Source: Clonostachys chloroleuca
Taxonomy: Eukaryota; Ascomycota; Sordariomycetes; Hypocreales; Bionectriaceae
NCBI GenBank assembly: GCA_037952775.1
Contig: JBANAY010000003.1
Span: 19,220,001 to 19,284,000, forward strand
DNA: 64,000 nt
Reading direction: 5' to 3'
The position numbers were made by a program, and so were the translations under genes. Below are positions 43,429 to 55,687 of this stretch, in pieces; position 1 is the stretch's first letter; each line of letters opens with the position of its first letter. Below the pieces are notes generated by a model. That model saw only the letters and a program-made list of their open reading frames with translations. It did not search any database and had not been told where the DNA came from.

Positions 43429-46238
43429 GATGGGCAGGGTTATAAGGGTTCTCTGCGCAGCGGCACAGATGCGTAAAAGGCGATGGTTTTCGGTGGAGAT
43501 GTAAGTTGGAACTTTAGGCAATCGAGATTCAAAATGTCATGCACAAGGCGTACGCCTGACCGCGCAGCAGAAGGCTGATCAGGCTAGTGAAATTAAGCTG
43601 AAAGCTGTGGAAAGACAAGGAATCATCTGGCCAGCGCTGGAAGTCGAGACTTGTTATTATAACATTCGGACTGCGCAGACGGGCAAGACACCTTTGTCTG
43701 GGGTTGGCGAATCGGCCAGGCAGCCTGGACGGGCGCCTGCGTTGATTGGCGGGTGGAGCAAAGAGTCATCGTCACAGGGGCCGGAGACAGGGACGGGACA
43801 GGGGGCGTGTGAGTAGCGAGGCAAGCTGAGGCCGATGGGAAGCACGAATTACAGCAGGGACGGATAAGGAAGCGCGAGCGTTGGTCGGCTGACCGTGAGT
43901 CACCGGGATGGATGACGATATGGGAGGGTGGGTAGCCAAACAGCATCAAAGGAAGCGTGTGCGAGCTGGTGGCGCACGCCAGGCCATGCTTCAACACACG
44001 GCTAACTGGATGCGTACGTGATATTATTGCTGGTGCTCCAAGAAAAGAAACCAGAAGACGCAGATTAGGCTGATAAATGGCTCGTCGACTCAGCCTTCTG
44101 GCCGGACCGGAGACGGCCAGCGACTGAATCTGGTGGGAGCAGCAGGCCAGAACAGTCTGTCTCGGGCTTTCGGGGAGTGCGATGGCTCGATCTGCTTCGG
44201 GTTCCAGCATACCAACCAAGCGGTTACATGCGTACCGGCCATCGATATACCAGAGATACGGATGCATTTCATGCCTTGATCATCGTCCGCTGCGCCCTGA
44301 TTACCATGGCAAAGTGCAGTGGGGCGCCCAACACGCAAAACATGAATGGCGAGCGAATGATGGCGATTCGCACTCGATGATGCCGATGACGCCAACTCTG
44401 AATTAAGCTATGCACCTGATTGCTCCAATAACGTGCGACTGGGGTGCATCACAGGCCACCCGAGCTGGAGTGTTTGAAGATTGGTTTGAAGCGCTGGTGT
44501 ATGTGCCTAGTGCAGCATCCCATAGCCAAACGTGCACCTGGGGTTAGGGGGACCAGGGCTAAGGATTGGGTCAGTCACAGGGCTCCCGCCTGGAATTGCA
44601 GCATGTCAGTCACCGGACCCCAGCTGAGCCCAGGCCCCGTTTACTTTGCTCCAGGGCTGGCCATCCACTATCGAATCAATCCCTCAAATTGCAAGCTCTC
44701 CGTCCAAACAGTTCCGGATGCCCTTCGGTAATGATGACGAGCGATGACTACATGTGCTCGAAACAACCGAAGCAATCAAGGAAGAGCAAGGGGCTCGAAT
44801 GATCACTGAACTCCCAGTGTATCCTTTGCGCCAAAGGCCATTCGGTCTCTGGTTTCCTTATCTCCTGCCCTCAGCAAATCCCCCGCTATCTGTTTCGGCT
44901 TCTATCACATCCAGATAAGCACACACCATGTTCTCATGCTCATCACGCTTGCGGCAGCAATCGGTTGACCAAAACAGGCAAGACACTCTAGCCAAGCCCT
45001 ACCAATTGACTCTGCATGCCTTATCTCTAGGTCGAGATACTACGCTGTGCTTGAAAGCGCTAGCTCAAACTCGCTCATCTGTACATACATATTGACGTCC
45101 CATTGCACCTCCCTGCCTCAGGTAGTTAGCCACTTGGGTGTTTATCGAGGCGCGTGGCCCCCTCACTCTCCGTTTCAAGCCAGTTATGCAGGCTCATTTT
45201 GTGACAGCTTCAGCGGCTGTAACACTGCCTTTATTGTCTCAATGGCATGTCATGCACAGCTGTCCTGCTGCTGGAAAGGCAGCCCAAGGGTGATGTGGTA
45301 AATGCTTCCAAGCAAGACAAGCCCCAAGCCTAGAAGCCGGTAGCCGGGCCTTGACCATCACTCACATCCACACATATGTCTCTGGTGGCAGTGAGAGAGT
45401 CTGCCTAGGATCCCGACAGAGTACGAGATCGTTTATTGTTCCACCAACAAGGCTGGGATAAGCGACACGCCCGGGCTTGAGTCATAATAGTGACACCCAT
45501 GCCATACCGGAACCTTGGAACCCCGAAGTACCCCGGATATATACTGTCATAGATTCATGAATCGCTTAGTGGTTGGTCAGAGCGTGCGATGATACATTGT
45601 ATGGGATAGTACCAAAGGAGGAAACCTTCCAATGCTTCCTGAGGCTCCAAACCAACTTCAACACCCACTCACGGCAATCATTGTCCCGGTTAACTAGCCA
45701 GTGCCTATTCGACCTCGGTTCTACTAATAATTTGTATTATTAATTCATCCTTGAGATTCAACCTAAATTTCCAGAGGATGGGAGTTCCAGGCTCATTCTA
45801 GTGTAGCACAGGTCGGAAGCCGTCATAGCGTTCACCCATTGTCCTTGGCCCAAGCGCGAGGCTGACAATGCAGCAACGATTTTAGACCATGTAATTGTTC
45901 TAATATCATCCATTACATGAGAATGCGGGATGAGTTCTGTTACTTTGTTGGTGGGAGAAGCTTTGTCCTCTCTCCACTAACAAAGGCGCCGCCAAAGAAT
46001 AATGCGTTCGGCTTGCGGAGGCTTCCTGCAATACCACGCAACCCTTCATTGGACGCGCATGAATACTCAGCAGATGCTCATATAGACACGAGTGATTTGC
46101 ATTTTCATTATTCGTGCCTAATCGGTTGCTACGGCTAGATCATCAAGGTGCCCGTCGTTTTCATGGCCTGATAGTGCCCACCCCCCAAAGTGTGCCTTGC
46201 CCAAACAGGCCGATATTTGTTGAACAACTCACTCTGCC
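43429..46238. other. Long non-coding stretch
   Basis: 2.8 kb without a supportable gene. Frames on both strands (for example 43623-44267 minus, 214 codons) lack family features and overlap each other. A 12-bp palindrome GATTCATGAATC lies at 45552-45563, shortly after a TATATA-like sequence (45537-45543). Confidence 0.5.
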
Positions 46239-47174
46239 TTACTCTTGGTGTCTTGGATACACTTTCTCCAGGTATGACCTTATATTTGTCATGGGAATAC
46301 CCCGCTTCTGATTGACAGTCTTGTCCATTTCCCAAGCCACCCCTTGACCGTGCGAGAACGTGTCCCGGTACTTGACCATGGTGTTGGGGTCTTCCTCCAT
46401 CTGCTTGCGCAGGATCTCACCATCCCACAGCTCACGGCGGAACTTTGTCTGGAAATGCGCATCCAGCAGGTCTGCAAGCTTTTCATAGGAAATGGTATCC
46501 CCCGCGCAGAAGACCACCTGGCTACCATGTCCCAGATCATCAGGGTCCAGAGCAATGTCAGCAGTCACGCGACCGATGTCGTCCGGCACCGTGACCGTGA
46601 TCTGGTTCTCCCAGGAGCCGAGCGCTCGCACAACCTTTCCCTCCAGGTCCACCACCCCAAACTCCTTGACGAAGAGGAAGCTCATGAACAGGCCCGTGGA
46701 CACAATGGTCCACTTGGTCGCCTGCTGCCCGCGCAGAACCTTCCGCACGGCCAGCTGCTCGTCGAACAGGTCCTGTGAGCTGCCCGCCCCGATCACGTCG
46801 TAGTCCATCCCGTACTGCCAGGGGAAGTACCTCGCGACCTGGCCCTCGAGCGCAGCGGCCGCGAGCTTGGTCTGGGTGCCCGCGGGTAGGTACATGCCCG
46901 TGCAGCAGATCACGGTGTCGTACCTGGCGAAGATGGACGCGAGCTCGGCCTGCGACGCCGCGACGATGTCGGCCGCCTCGAAGTACACGCCCGCGGCCCG
47001 GAGCTCCTGGGTCAGCCTGCGCTTCTGGGGGGCCGCCGAGTCGAGTGTTGCCTGGCGAAGGAGCACCGACAGGCGGCTGACGTTGGAGCGGAGTGGGTGC
47101 TTGGCCAGCGCCTCGAGCATGGCGGTGCCTAGCTCGCCGGCCCCAATGACAAGGATGCTGGGGTTGTGTGTCAT
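46239..47174 (-). CDS. NmrA-like / isoflavone reductase-like NAD(P)-binding protein
   Basis: A single exon of 311 residues. The N-terminal Rossmann motif is SILVIGAGELGTAMLEAL (GxGxxG variant). The strand-loop YDTVICCTGMYLPAGTQTKLAAAAL follows, then RYFPWQYGMDYD, the conserved FPSxFG-like position of this family. ATKWTIVSTGLFMSFLF and the TVPDDIGRVTADIAL segment are typical of NmrA/PCBER-type reductases. The protein probably reduces a small aromatic substrate with NADPH or acts as a redox sensor; the catalytic lysine of isoflavone reductases is not evident. Related fungal proteins are often called isoflavone reductase family or CipA-like. No intron is needed. It lies next to an aspartic protease gene on the same strand. 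Confidence 0.9.
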   Translation of the reverse strand: MTHNPSILVIGAGELGTAMLEALAKHPLRSNVSRLSVLLRQATLDSAAPQKRRLTQELRAAGVYFEAADIVAASQAELASIFARYDTVICCTGMYLPAGTQTKLAAAALEGQVARYFPWQYGMDYDVIGAGSSQDLFDEQLAVRKVLRGQQATKWTIVSTGLFMSFLFVKEFGVVDLEGKVVRALGSWENQITVTVPDDIGRVTADIALDPDDLGHGSQVVFCAGDTISYEKLADLLDAHFQTKFRRELWDGEILRKQMEEDPNTMVKYRDTFSHGQGVAWEMDKTVNQKRGIPMTNIRSYLEKVYPRHQE

Positions 47175-47714
47175 GGTCGTGTCGTTGCCAGTCTATGATA
47201 ATAATAAAACAAAATAGTCAGGAAGGATCTCTGGAGATGCCCGAGGTCTCCTTGGCCAGTATTGAAGCCTACCTGCGTGATTCTACCATTCTGGGCTTAT
47301 TTATATTCGTCGCGCTTCATGGCTAGGACGTCATGTACAGCGAAGGTCCGAGTAGATCGTCCGGAGTTTCGGAGTTTGATATGCCCCTGCACCTACCCTA
47401 GACACAGTTATGGCCGTACCATCGTCGTCTTCTCAAAGAAATTGTCCCGGAGTTAGGGAATGTGATTTGTCGTGGGCTGATTTCCTCGCTTAAATCCGTG
47501 AATCTATGGTTTTTATTATGCCTAAATCCATGAAATCGTGGAGTATAAATTGTGGAAGGATCTCCAATTCCTTAGGCCTGTCTTATATCCTGTTCATCCT
47601 ACTTCACTTTACACGTAATCTTCGCTAAACAACGAAGCTAAATAAACACAAATTCAATTCTAGTAATTTAGTCTATACGCTGAGCTAGCTAATCAAACAC
47701 TGGGGAAACGAAAT
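47175..47714. other. Intergenic region, AT-rich
   Basis: The promoter of the NmrA-like gene (leftward) and the 3' flank of the protease. An imperfect 21-bp direct repeat (47489-47509 and 47521-47541) is present; the right half is AT-rich. No gene seen. Confidence 0.5.
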
Positions 47715-49144
47715 TTATTCCCCTATTCCGTTTAGAGTCTCAGAAGGAGGCAGCAACTGTTTATTAGCAAATCCAACTGCATTCTTCCCCCCGTCAAAAA
47801 CGACAAACTGCGCTTTGAGTAGAATGTCACCAAGCACCGATGGGCCCTGGATATCTGTGGCTTGGATTCCTCCGTAGCAGTATGAGGGATCGGCCTTCCC
47901 ATAATTGATGTAGTGGCCGGGGACCTTCCCTCTGTATTCCCCGATACCAAAGTAGAAGTCCGGGAGCTGCACCTCGCAGGGGAAGAGCATCATTCCACGT
48001 CTTGGGTCAAACGCTGCCCCCTCGACGCTTGTGTAGTATTCGTTCACGATGTTCTCGGGCAGAATGAGCAGGGAAGTACCGGTGTCCACAAGGGCATTCC
48101 ACACCACTGGCTGGTATGGACTGCCGTCGACCTGATAGCCCGTCACATTCACCTCCCAGAAAGGAGTGTCGGAGAGTAGAGGCGCATACGTGATGTTCCC
48201 AATGTGCTCCTTATTGTCGATGTAGCCAAAGTTGTAGTTCCCTGGCCTGCCCTTCTGCAGGTTGGCGGTAAAGACCGGTTCCTTGAGGCTGTCGAGAATG
48301 TTCTCGAAATATGAGTGCTGCTGGGTGGGTCGAACGGTGTTGATGCCCTTCATGGCCATACCCATGATCCCCGAGGCGAAGCTGTCCCCGGAGATTTCAA
48401 AGGACACCTGCACTGCAGACTGCACGCCTTGTTTATTGAAGAATGTGCCGCCGACTTGGACTCGATCCTGATACACGATCCCGCTCGCGCCTGCTCCATC
48501 CCCGTACCGGATGTTCCATGCCTCGCCTTTCAACAGCTTGCTGGAGCTGGAAGAGTTGGGCTTGTAGAGTGTTTGGTTGCGGACCAGTGGCTTGTATGTG
48601 TCGGTCGAGAAGGTCCAGCTAAGAGATGCCGAGGTCAGCAGAGAAACTAGTGGGTATAAACTTAGGCTCTCACAAATCAGCAGACCCCGTGTCCAGATTC
48701 AAGTATGTCTTCTGGGGCGGCGTCCCAATCAAAACGGGGACTACATATTGGATGTCGAAGAGCTCAGGAGGGGATGCTTTGATGGTTCCAGTCTTACCTG
48801 TAGCACAATTAGTAGAAGACCTGAGGGGACATCGTCGACAGTATCTAACCATCACCACCACTGTATGATTTAAACTTGGCATTCAAATTTGGGTTGAGCT
48901 CAATCGCTTCCGACAAGCCCGGAGTCAAGGGCTTGCCATACTTGACAAACGTTCGGATAAGTTCCACTGATGGGTCCTCGCGCTGGAAATTCTTGTTCTC
49001 AACCTGCGATAGACTGATTGTTTTGGCACTTTGCTGCAGAGGTTGGACATCTGGTGCTGAACGACTGTCCACGTCCGAGCTTGGGAGTGACGCAGCCCAT
49101 ACTAGAGATGGAAGGGTAGTGAGCAGAGCATTAATGACTCTCAT
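47715..49144 (-). CDS. Secreted aspartic protease (pepsin family A1, aspergillopepsin-like)
   Basis: Exons 49144-48850, 48797-48674 and 48618-47715 on the minus strand give 440 residues. The introns (52 and 55 nt) have GTTAGA and GTGAGA starts and CAG and TAG ends. Residues 1-18 are a signal peptide (MRVINALLTTLPSLVWAA). A propeptide of about 90 residues follows. The catalytic aspartates are D134 in NLDTGSAD and D318 in LVDTGTSLL. The flap region is IRYGDGAGASG, and ILGD-type VLGDILLKAQFVVFD lies near the end. A cysteine pair brackets the late loop (LFPCEVQ and SYCYGG). Secreted enzymes of this type digest protein at acid pH and are used in nutrition or host attack. The second splice gives SADFWTF, with Phe in place of the usual Leu before Trp. 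Confidence 0.95.
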
Positions 49145-50061
49145 GATGCCGACAACGAGGACCTCAAAGCCTCCGGCGTAATGGGAAACAGGAGAATGGG
49201 AACACGGTAGAATGGCTACACAGCTACGTTCATTTCACATTAGAAAGAGCGGATGGGCTCAGATATAACAGAGGCCTGCCAAGGTAGTCTTCTCACGTTG
49301 GAACGCGACGAGAGACATCGTCTAAGCAACCAAGCAAAAGGAATGCGGGCAAGGAGTGGTGTCATGCTTAAACGCAGCCTGTGTTTTTGACATGAAGGGA
49401 GCTCGAAAGGCCTTCGCCCTTGAGAGCTAGAGGCAAAAAGCCTCCAATGTTGAGGACGTAAGCTCAGCATGTTGCTGAAATACGCAACGGTTATTTAGCT
49501 TGGTATTCGATAATCCTTATTTCTCTGCAGGATCAGCGCTTAGCACTTCTCTTAGAGTCCGTGCAGAAACACGGTACCTGCAGTAATTCAATATTGAAAC
49601 GAGACTCGCAATTAGCACATCCATTGTGAGTGGTGGCTGGAGGCGCCGGACTGAGACCTGTGGATGGCATATCCACTTGGAAAGGGGCTGTCAGAGGATG
49701 AACCAGATTATGGGGGTAGAAGCTTAGATGTATCTAGAAAAGGCAAAATTCCTATCCTAGGATAGAAATTCCTCCATCATCTCTGACATAACAATCAAAA
49801 GATGCCTGCCTGTGCCTCCGAAGCGTCGATGCCGGCCTAGAGTGATGAATTATGAGGCTTGGTGATGATTAATGAGTCACGATGGCTATGAGCAGTGAAC
49901 AGCACCTTGATGAGCCTGGACCCACTAACCGATAAGATAAAGAGCACGCAGAACCCCGCGATGGAAATTCGAGGGGCAGAAAAAAAAAAAAGAAGGCCGC
50001 CCAGCCCAGCCCAGCCTCCATCATTACGTCTTTATATTCCAAAACCATAAATACCACCAAG
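49145..50061. other. Divergent intergenic region (protease / RIO1)
   Basis: No gene supported. Just upstream of RIO1 are an A-rich run (49980-49991) and a CAGCC direct repeat (about 50000-50017). Carries the promoters of the leftward protease and the rightward RIO1 gene. Confidence 0.5.
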
Positions 50062-51790
50062 ATGGCTGGCGAGGAGACTGCCCCAGCGGCAGCACCAACT
50101 GCACCCCACCAACCGCCATTCACATACACAGCAAATAACGGGTACGAGCAGCCTTCGAGCGATGTTCAAGACGTGCTTCGAATGCCCAGAGGTGCGCCCG
50201 CACCTGCCGACGAAGATGAAGACCTCAACGATATTTTCGACGACAACGCCGATGATGTCGACGAGAACGAATGGGCCAACGAGACGGGAGATTTCACAAA
50301 ATCATACAACAGACAAAGACAGTTGAATGATTCTGGCGCCGCGCCTAGGTCGAACCAACAGAAGCCCACTGCGAATACCTTTGCCAGTATCGACGACCAA
50401 GTTTCTGCTCTCTCTAAGCATGCGGCGAAAATCCGCCTCGACAGTGTCAAGCAAGACACTGACAAGGACAAGGACAAGGCCGACCGTGCGACGAGCGAGC
50501 AAGTCTTGGATCAGCGCACACGTATGATCCTGCTGCAGATGATCAACCGCGGCGTTGTCAGTGAAGTCCACGGCGCCATCAGCACGGGCAAAGAAGCAAA
50601 CGTTTACGGCGCAGTTACATATGACGAAAAGACCGGAGATACCATCCAGCGAGCCATCAAGGTGTACAAGACGGCCATTCTTGTATTCAAGGACCGAGAG
50701 CGATACATCACTGGCGAGCACCGCTTCAAGGGTGGATTCGACAAGGGAAACAACCGAAAGATGGTCAAGTTATGGGCCGAGAAGGAATTCCGTAACCTGC
50801 GACGTATCCACAATGCCGGAATCCCCTCTCCCGAACCGCTCAGCCTCAAGCTCCACGTTCTTGCCATGAGCTTTTTGGGTGACAAGAAGGGTTGGGCTTA
50901 TCCTCGACTACGCGATGCCGTTCTGGACGGCGATGACGTGGACAAGCAGTGGAGGGATCTCTACATTCAGCTGTTGGGCATCATGCGCCGAATCTACCAA
51001 GTCTGCAGGCTGGTCCACGCTGACTTGAGCGAGTACAACATCCTTTACCATGATGGCAAGCTCTACATCATCGACGTTTCCCAAAGTGTTGAGCCCGACC
51101 ACCCTAGGTCTCTCGAGTTCTTGCGAATGGACATTAAGAATGTCGGCGACTTCTTCCGCCGAAAAGGCGTCGACACTCTGTCTGATCGCATGATCTTCAA
51201 CTTCATCACTGCCGCCGAGGAGCCTGTAGAGGAACCTGCCATGTCCGAGGCCATCAAGAAGCTGTATATTGCTCGCCCTTCGGTCACTGAGGACCAGCTA
51301 GCCGAGCTGGAAGTGGATAATGAGGTTTTCCGAAACCAGTATATTCCTCAGACCCTTGAGCAAGTGTACGACATCGAGAAGGACGCACAGCGACTCGGAA
51401 AGGGAGAAGGTGACCAGCTGGTTTACAGTAACTTGCTGGCTGACCAGGTCATTGCTCCCAAGGATGAGGGTAAGAAGACCGAGGGGAGCGAGGAATCGGA
51501 GGAGGGTGCCGAGGACTCCTCTGATCAAGAGGGCGCGGCGCTTGACAGTGATGATTCCGAGGATGAGAGCAAATTCGAAAAGGGCAGGCCCCGTGGAAGA
51601 AAGTTCGAAGACAAGGATGAGAAAAAGGTGAGTCTGGTCCACGATGACTTGTCATTCAGAGCGATGCTAACATTTCCCCTAGCAACATAAGCAAGCTGTC
51701 AAGGAGGCCAAGCGCGAGAAGCGTAAAGAGAAGATGCCCAAGGCTATGAAGAAGAAAATAGTCAGCAGCACCTCCAGGCGGAAGAAGTAA
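50062..51790 (+). CDS. RIO1: Serine/threonine-protein kinase RIO1
   Basis: Exons 50062-51627 and 51683-51790 give 557 residues. The 55-nt intron is GTGAGT...GATGCTAAC...CCTAG. RIO1 is an atypical kinase/ATPase acting in the last cytoplasmic steps of 40S ribosomal subunit maturation (20S pre-rRNA to 18S) and in cell-cycle control. Residues 1-150 are acidic and low-complexity. The nucleotide loop is STGKEANVY (174-182). The catalytic loop is LVHADLSEYNILYH with D321. The metal-binding aspartate is D338 in YIIDVSQSVE, the residue phosphorylated in the RIO cycle. After the kinase lobe comes an acidic Glu/Ser stretch and then a Lys-rich tail (exon 2) typical of Rio1. Length is normal. Confidence 0.97.
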
Positions 51791-52345
51791 ACAAGAAAAA
51801 AAGAGAAAAATGAAAATGGAATGAAAAGAGATGGCATGGCAGCTAGACTCCATATGCCACAAGTCCCCTGTCGCGAGGCCTTCCCTCCCAGTTGGAGAGC
51901 GAAACCGCAGCAATATCGAATGATGAGCACTACATGTTGCAGCCTGTAGGATGCAAGCGATAGGCTTTTGGGAAGAGTTTCGCATGGATCATACCATGCA
52001 TAACCTCCTAGAGCTGTTGCTGCCCACAGTCGCGACCTGATGGCCTGCTTCTCCCTGGAGAACAGCAGCTTTGATGAACAAAGAGAGCCCTGACGATATG
52101 CTGATGCGAACATGAATACAATCGAGAATACTCTGATAGTCAAATGAACTCTGTATTTCCATTTTTTCCCTCGTTGGTACGTACTAGTGATGTGACAACA
52201 TATTTTCCAAAGGTGATTCAATACAAAAATAGGATCCAAGCTCGCTCAATTTTCCCTGGCTGTAGTTCATATGCAAGATGCTTTCGAAAACTGCCCCAAT
52301 ATCACAATTACCTGAGAACATAAAAAGAAATCTCAGATGCCCGCT
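51791..52345. other. Intergenic region between convergent genes
   Basis: The 3' flanks of RIO1 and of the leftward Zn2Cys6 regulator. Minus-strand frames across 51679-52239 begin inside RIO1 and show only hydrophobic random sequence. Nothing else seen. Confidence 0.5.
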
Positions 52346-55095
52346 TCAAAAATAATACTGCTGCTGCGGTTGGCCTGGTGGAGGCTGGGCGAGAAAGTCA
52401 AAGGTGACGGGATCCATACCGCCATTAAATGGATCGGGGGGTGATTCTGTTCGTATCCTGGTCAGCACTGGGAAACGTTGGCAGCTCTGAGAATGAGCGT
52501 TGGCCTTACCTCCCCAAATAGTATCGTATAGCTCCATCGGAGCCATGTATTGTGTCGGATCAACGCTGACGGCGGCCATCTCCTCCAGGCTGATGTTCGG
52601 CGGGAGTGTGGTGGCGTACGGGTTCCTGGTATGACTGTTAGTCGTGTATAGAACGAGCTGGAGACTGCTTCTTTTGAGCTTACCCATTAAATTCCTGAAG
52701 AGAGGCACCATTCTGCATCTCCGCCATGGCAAGTGCCGCATCCTCGCGCGGGTCACTGGAAGACGGAATACCTGCGAATTGGGTATTTGTAAATGGGATT
52801 TGTGGCTGGGTGGTGCCGTTGCCGTTGGTTAGTGCATATCCCTGCAGAGGCGTTCTGTCTCCGCTGCCACCGGCTGACGAAGGGTCAACAGTCTTCCTCA
52901 AGTGCGAGCGCCCAATGGTCCCGTGATCGTAGATGTTCTTCAGCGCGGTAAGAGCCCTCCAAAGAGGACCAGAGAGCTCAATGTCCTTATCCGTGGTTGC
53001 AATATGGGGATCTGGGGATGCCTCCTTGGCAGCTGTTGCTGACAGGGCCGCTATGAGATCGCCTTGGAGCTGTCGCACCTCAGGATCGGTTTTGGTTTCA
53101 CAGAGGAGCCCAAGGAGAAGAGCGGAAGAAAGGCCGTGATAGGTGAATGCCCAACTTCGCGTAGGAATGACAGAGAGCTGGTGCATAGCCAGGAACATCC
53201 TTACCGTTTCGGTAAGATTGATCTTACATCGTTCTACCAGCACTTTCTTCTGGTTGGGGTCGAACTCACTATCCCTTTTCAAGGCAGGACGACATGCGAC
53301 AGAAATAACAAACGATGTGTGAAGGCGAATAGCGAAGAACTGCAAGCGGTCTAAAGCCGTTTTACACTGATCCTTGTCCTGAATATGGGCACAGGCATGC
53401 GATCGCAGATTCTCAACCGCTTCGCAATGGTCGACAATTTGAGCATAAGAGGCAGTGGCCATTGACTCTGGGTTCAATCGTCGAGAAATAATCTCAATCA
53501 GATGATGCATAGTCTCGATGTATGTGTAGTTGCTAATAGAAGGGTCCGACTTGAGAGGAATTCGGCAACTCGGGAAGTTCGTCATTGGTGTCCTGCGATG
53601 ATCTATTAGCGCCCCAAGGAATCATAGCGAACAAGCTAAGTGGAGTGAGAATTTACCTGTCAAATGACAATGAAGTCAGAGTGTCATGCCAAACACAGGT
53701 CCACCACAACTTGCGCCGAATGTTGTCCTTCAACCTAACCTCAGGCGGTGCGTCTTCGCGGCCCTCATTGGCATTGGGCCGATGCAAGCCGAGGGACTGG
53801 GCCAGGCGACATGTGAGACCAGTCAAGGCCCATGATGCTTCTGCTTTCATGTCATTGAGAAGCACGAAGCTCGTAAGGAGAAGGGCTTGGATGGAGTCGA
53901 ATGAAGGCCTAACGGTGTAAGTGGCCTGATCTAAGGATGGGCTTCGGAAAGCGGGGGTGCGCGTTACATACCGTAAGAGAAAATTCCCCAGCCTGAGAAA
54001 ATGGAACGAGATTTGGATATATCTCTGTGAAGCTCTTGTTCGAATATGATAGGGGGATTCGTGATATTGGGAGCCAACAGCTAGGACGGCAAATAAGATG
54101 GCAAGCCATGCTGCTGTGGCCTTCCTGGGTGATTTGACTGTACTGCTGGTGGCGGCGTTCCGCGAACGCTCCTCCAAGTAAACCATCAATTTGGCTTCGA
54201 AGTCATCGATATCAACAACAAAGCCCCAGAAGGGTTGAGGGATTTCCTTGTATGTTCGAAAGAGTCTGTGTTGTCCATGAGCATCTGATCGCTATAATTA
54301 GGTCTCGTATGTAACGAACCTCATCACCTCTCGGTCGGAGGGAAGCTCCGCCGCGATGTCCTGGGCTAATCGAAGCAGGTGGTTGGAGGACATCAGAGGG
54401 AACGGTGCTGATGTATCGAGGCCTAGAATAGGTCTCATATCCTGACGGATATCAACACGGTCGCTCTTGTCCGTGGGAGATGACTGCTCACGCAGCAGGG
54501 CTGGAATACTGTTCTGCCCGAGGTAGCGATCAGTTGCCCCGTCCGAATCCTCAAGACTGGCTGTGATGTTTGTTATTAAACGCTTCCATCAATTATCTTC
54601 TCGGAACTGGAAGACTTGCGCTCACCTATTGTGCGCGGCCAGCTGTCTTGCCGTTCAGTCTTCAGTGGCCCTTCTCTTGAGTTTGCATCGCGAGCATCTG
54701 AGGAGGACCGAGCCCGCTTCCGTGAGGTATTCTCCGCGGAGGTAGACGGTTGCGCCTTGGAAGCAGATGACTTGTTGGGCTTATAGGAGCACAGCTGGGC
54801 ATGCTCCCGCTTCACGCAGTTCTCACACGGCTGCTTGTTGTCGCACTTCACCTTTCGCTGGCGGCATGGCCAACACGCGGTTCCTGTTATTGATTATTAG
54901 CCCAACCAGCCCTCGCGACGCCATAGACTCATTCGGAGTAAACCTCTCTCTATGGTACTGCCAATACGAGGCTTGGGGTGAGGGGGTTTTACCATATCGA
55001 ACTTTGCGATGAGAATGAATGATACGACTGGCTTCCTCAGGAGTGAGCTGATCAACAGAAACCTGCTCCTCGGGCTCGTCAGGATTGTCTGGCAT
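52346..55095 (-). CDS. Zn2Cys6 transcription factor with fungal_trans domain
   Basis: Eight exons on the minus strand: 55095-54993, 54883-54626, 54560-54320, 54265-53972, 53908-53657, 53592-52684, 52625-52510 and 52446-52346, giving 757 residues. The cluster is C38, C41, C48, C54, C57, C66 (C-X2-C-X6-C-X5-C-X2-C-X8-C), reading CWPCRQRKVKCD at its start. A Lys/Ser-rich linker follows. The fungal_trans domain (about residues 200-450) has FLLRPSFDSIQALLLTSF, LTGLTCRLAQSLGLHR and IRRKLWWTCVWHD, the last two being strong family signatures. The C-terminus is Pro/Gln-rich, ending QPQQQYYF. Two introns (63 nt each, 53909-53971 and 52447-52509) are in frame without stops. Targets unknown. It shares its promoter region with the RNA-dependent RNA polymerase gene. 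Confidence 0.93.
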
Positions 55096-55687
55096 GCTGA
55101 AGCCACAGGACAAAAAGCCCGGCCTGCGATAGTGGAGTCAATTGAAGTGCGATTGGGTGTGTCTCCTTGAATAATACACCGACGTTTGCTCTACCTTGAA
55201 AGCTGGAAATATTGGGAGATGCCGAACACCGAGGATAAAGAGCTGCCCGGCTATGATCCCTGGAGTTTCGCTGAAGATTCGGGCTCGGCGGCGTTGGGCA
55301 GCTTTCCCCGCTCACGGGCCGTCGTTACTCCGGTATCGCATCCCTTATCGCTCGTTGTCGCCAGGGAACTGTCCAGAGCACGTGCCTCCGCTCCACCTTC
55401 GCGTCCAGGGCGCGTGTGGGGGATGTTCCCGGCTTCCCCTCACTGGCCATTGTTTGGAGGGGGATTGTCTTCGGGAGTGGGCTATCCGCGAACCGTTCCT
55501 CCTCTGGGCATGAACCCCTGCTCTGCGCTCACACGCTCGTCCTGGGTCACTTGGATGTAATACTTGCTAACCCATGAACTGCTAACATGTGAGCTCTCTT
55601 TTGGATTTGTTCACAAGCCGATGTTGACTGGGAAAGTCTACAGATACAAGACGGGCAGTCGAAGAGAATGTTGTTGATGCCGTCATC
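55096..55687. promoter_or_regulatory. Divergent promoter region of Zn2Cys6 regulator and RdRP
   Basis: 592 bp between the two start codons. Plus-strand frames (55186-55560, 55196-55513) overlap and look random. The right third is AT-richer, near the RdRP leader. No specific site could be assigned. Confidence 0.4.

Noticed and set aside
43623..44267. 214-codon open frame on the minus strand
   Set aside because: Begins without support, has a random composition and overlaps other frames of equal quality; no family features.
47489..47541. Imperfect 21-bp direct repeat
   Set aside because: Only about 15 of 21 positions match and no wider structure is present; too weak to call an element.
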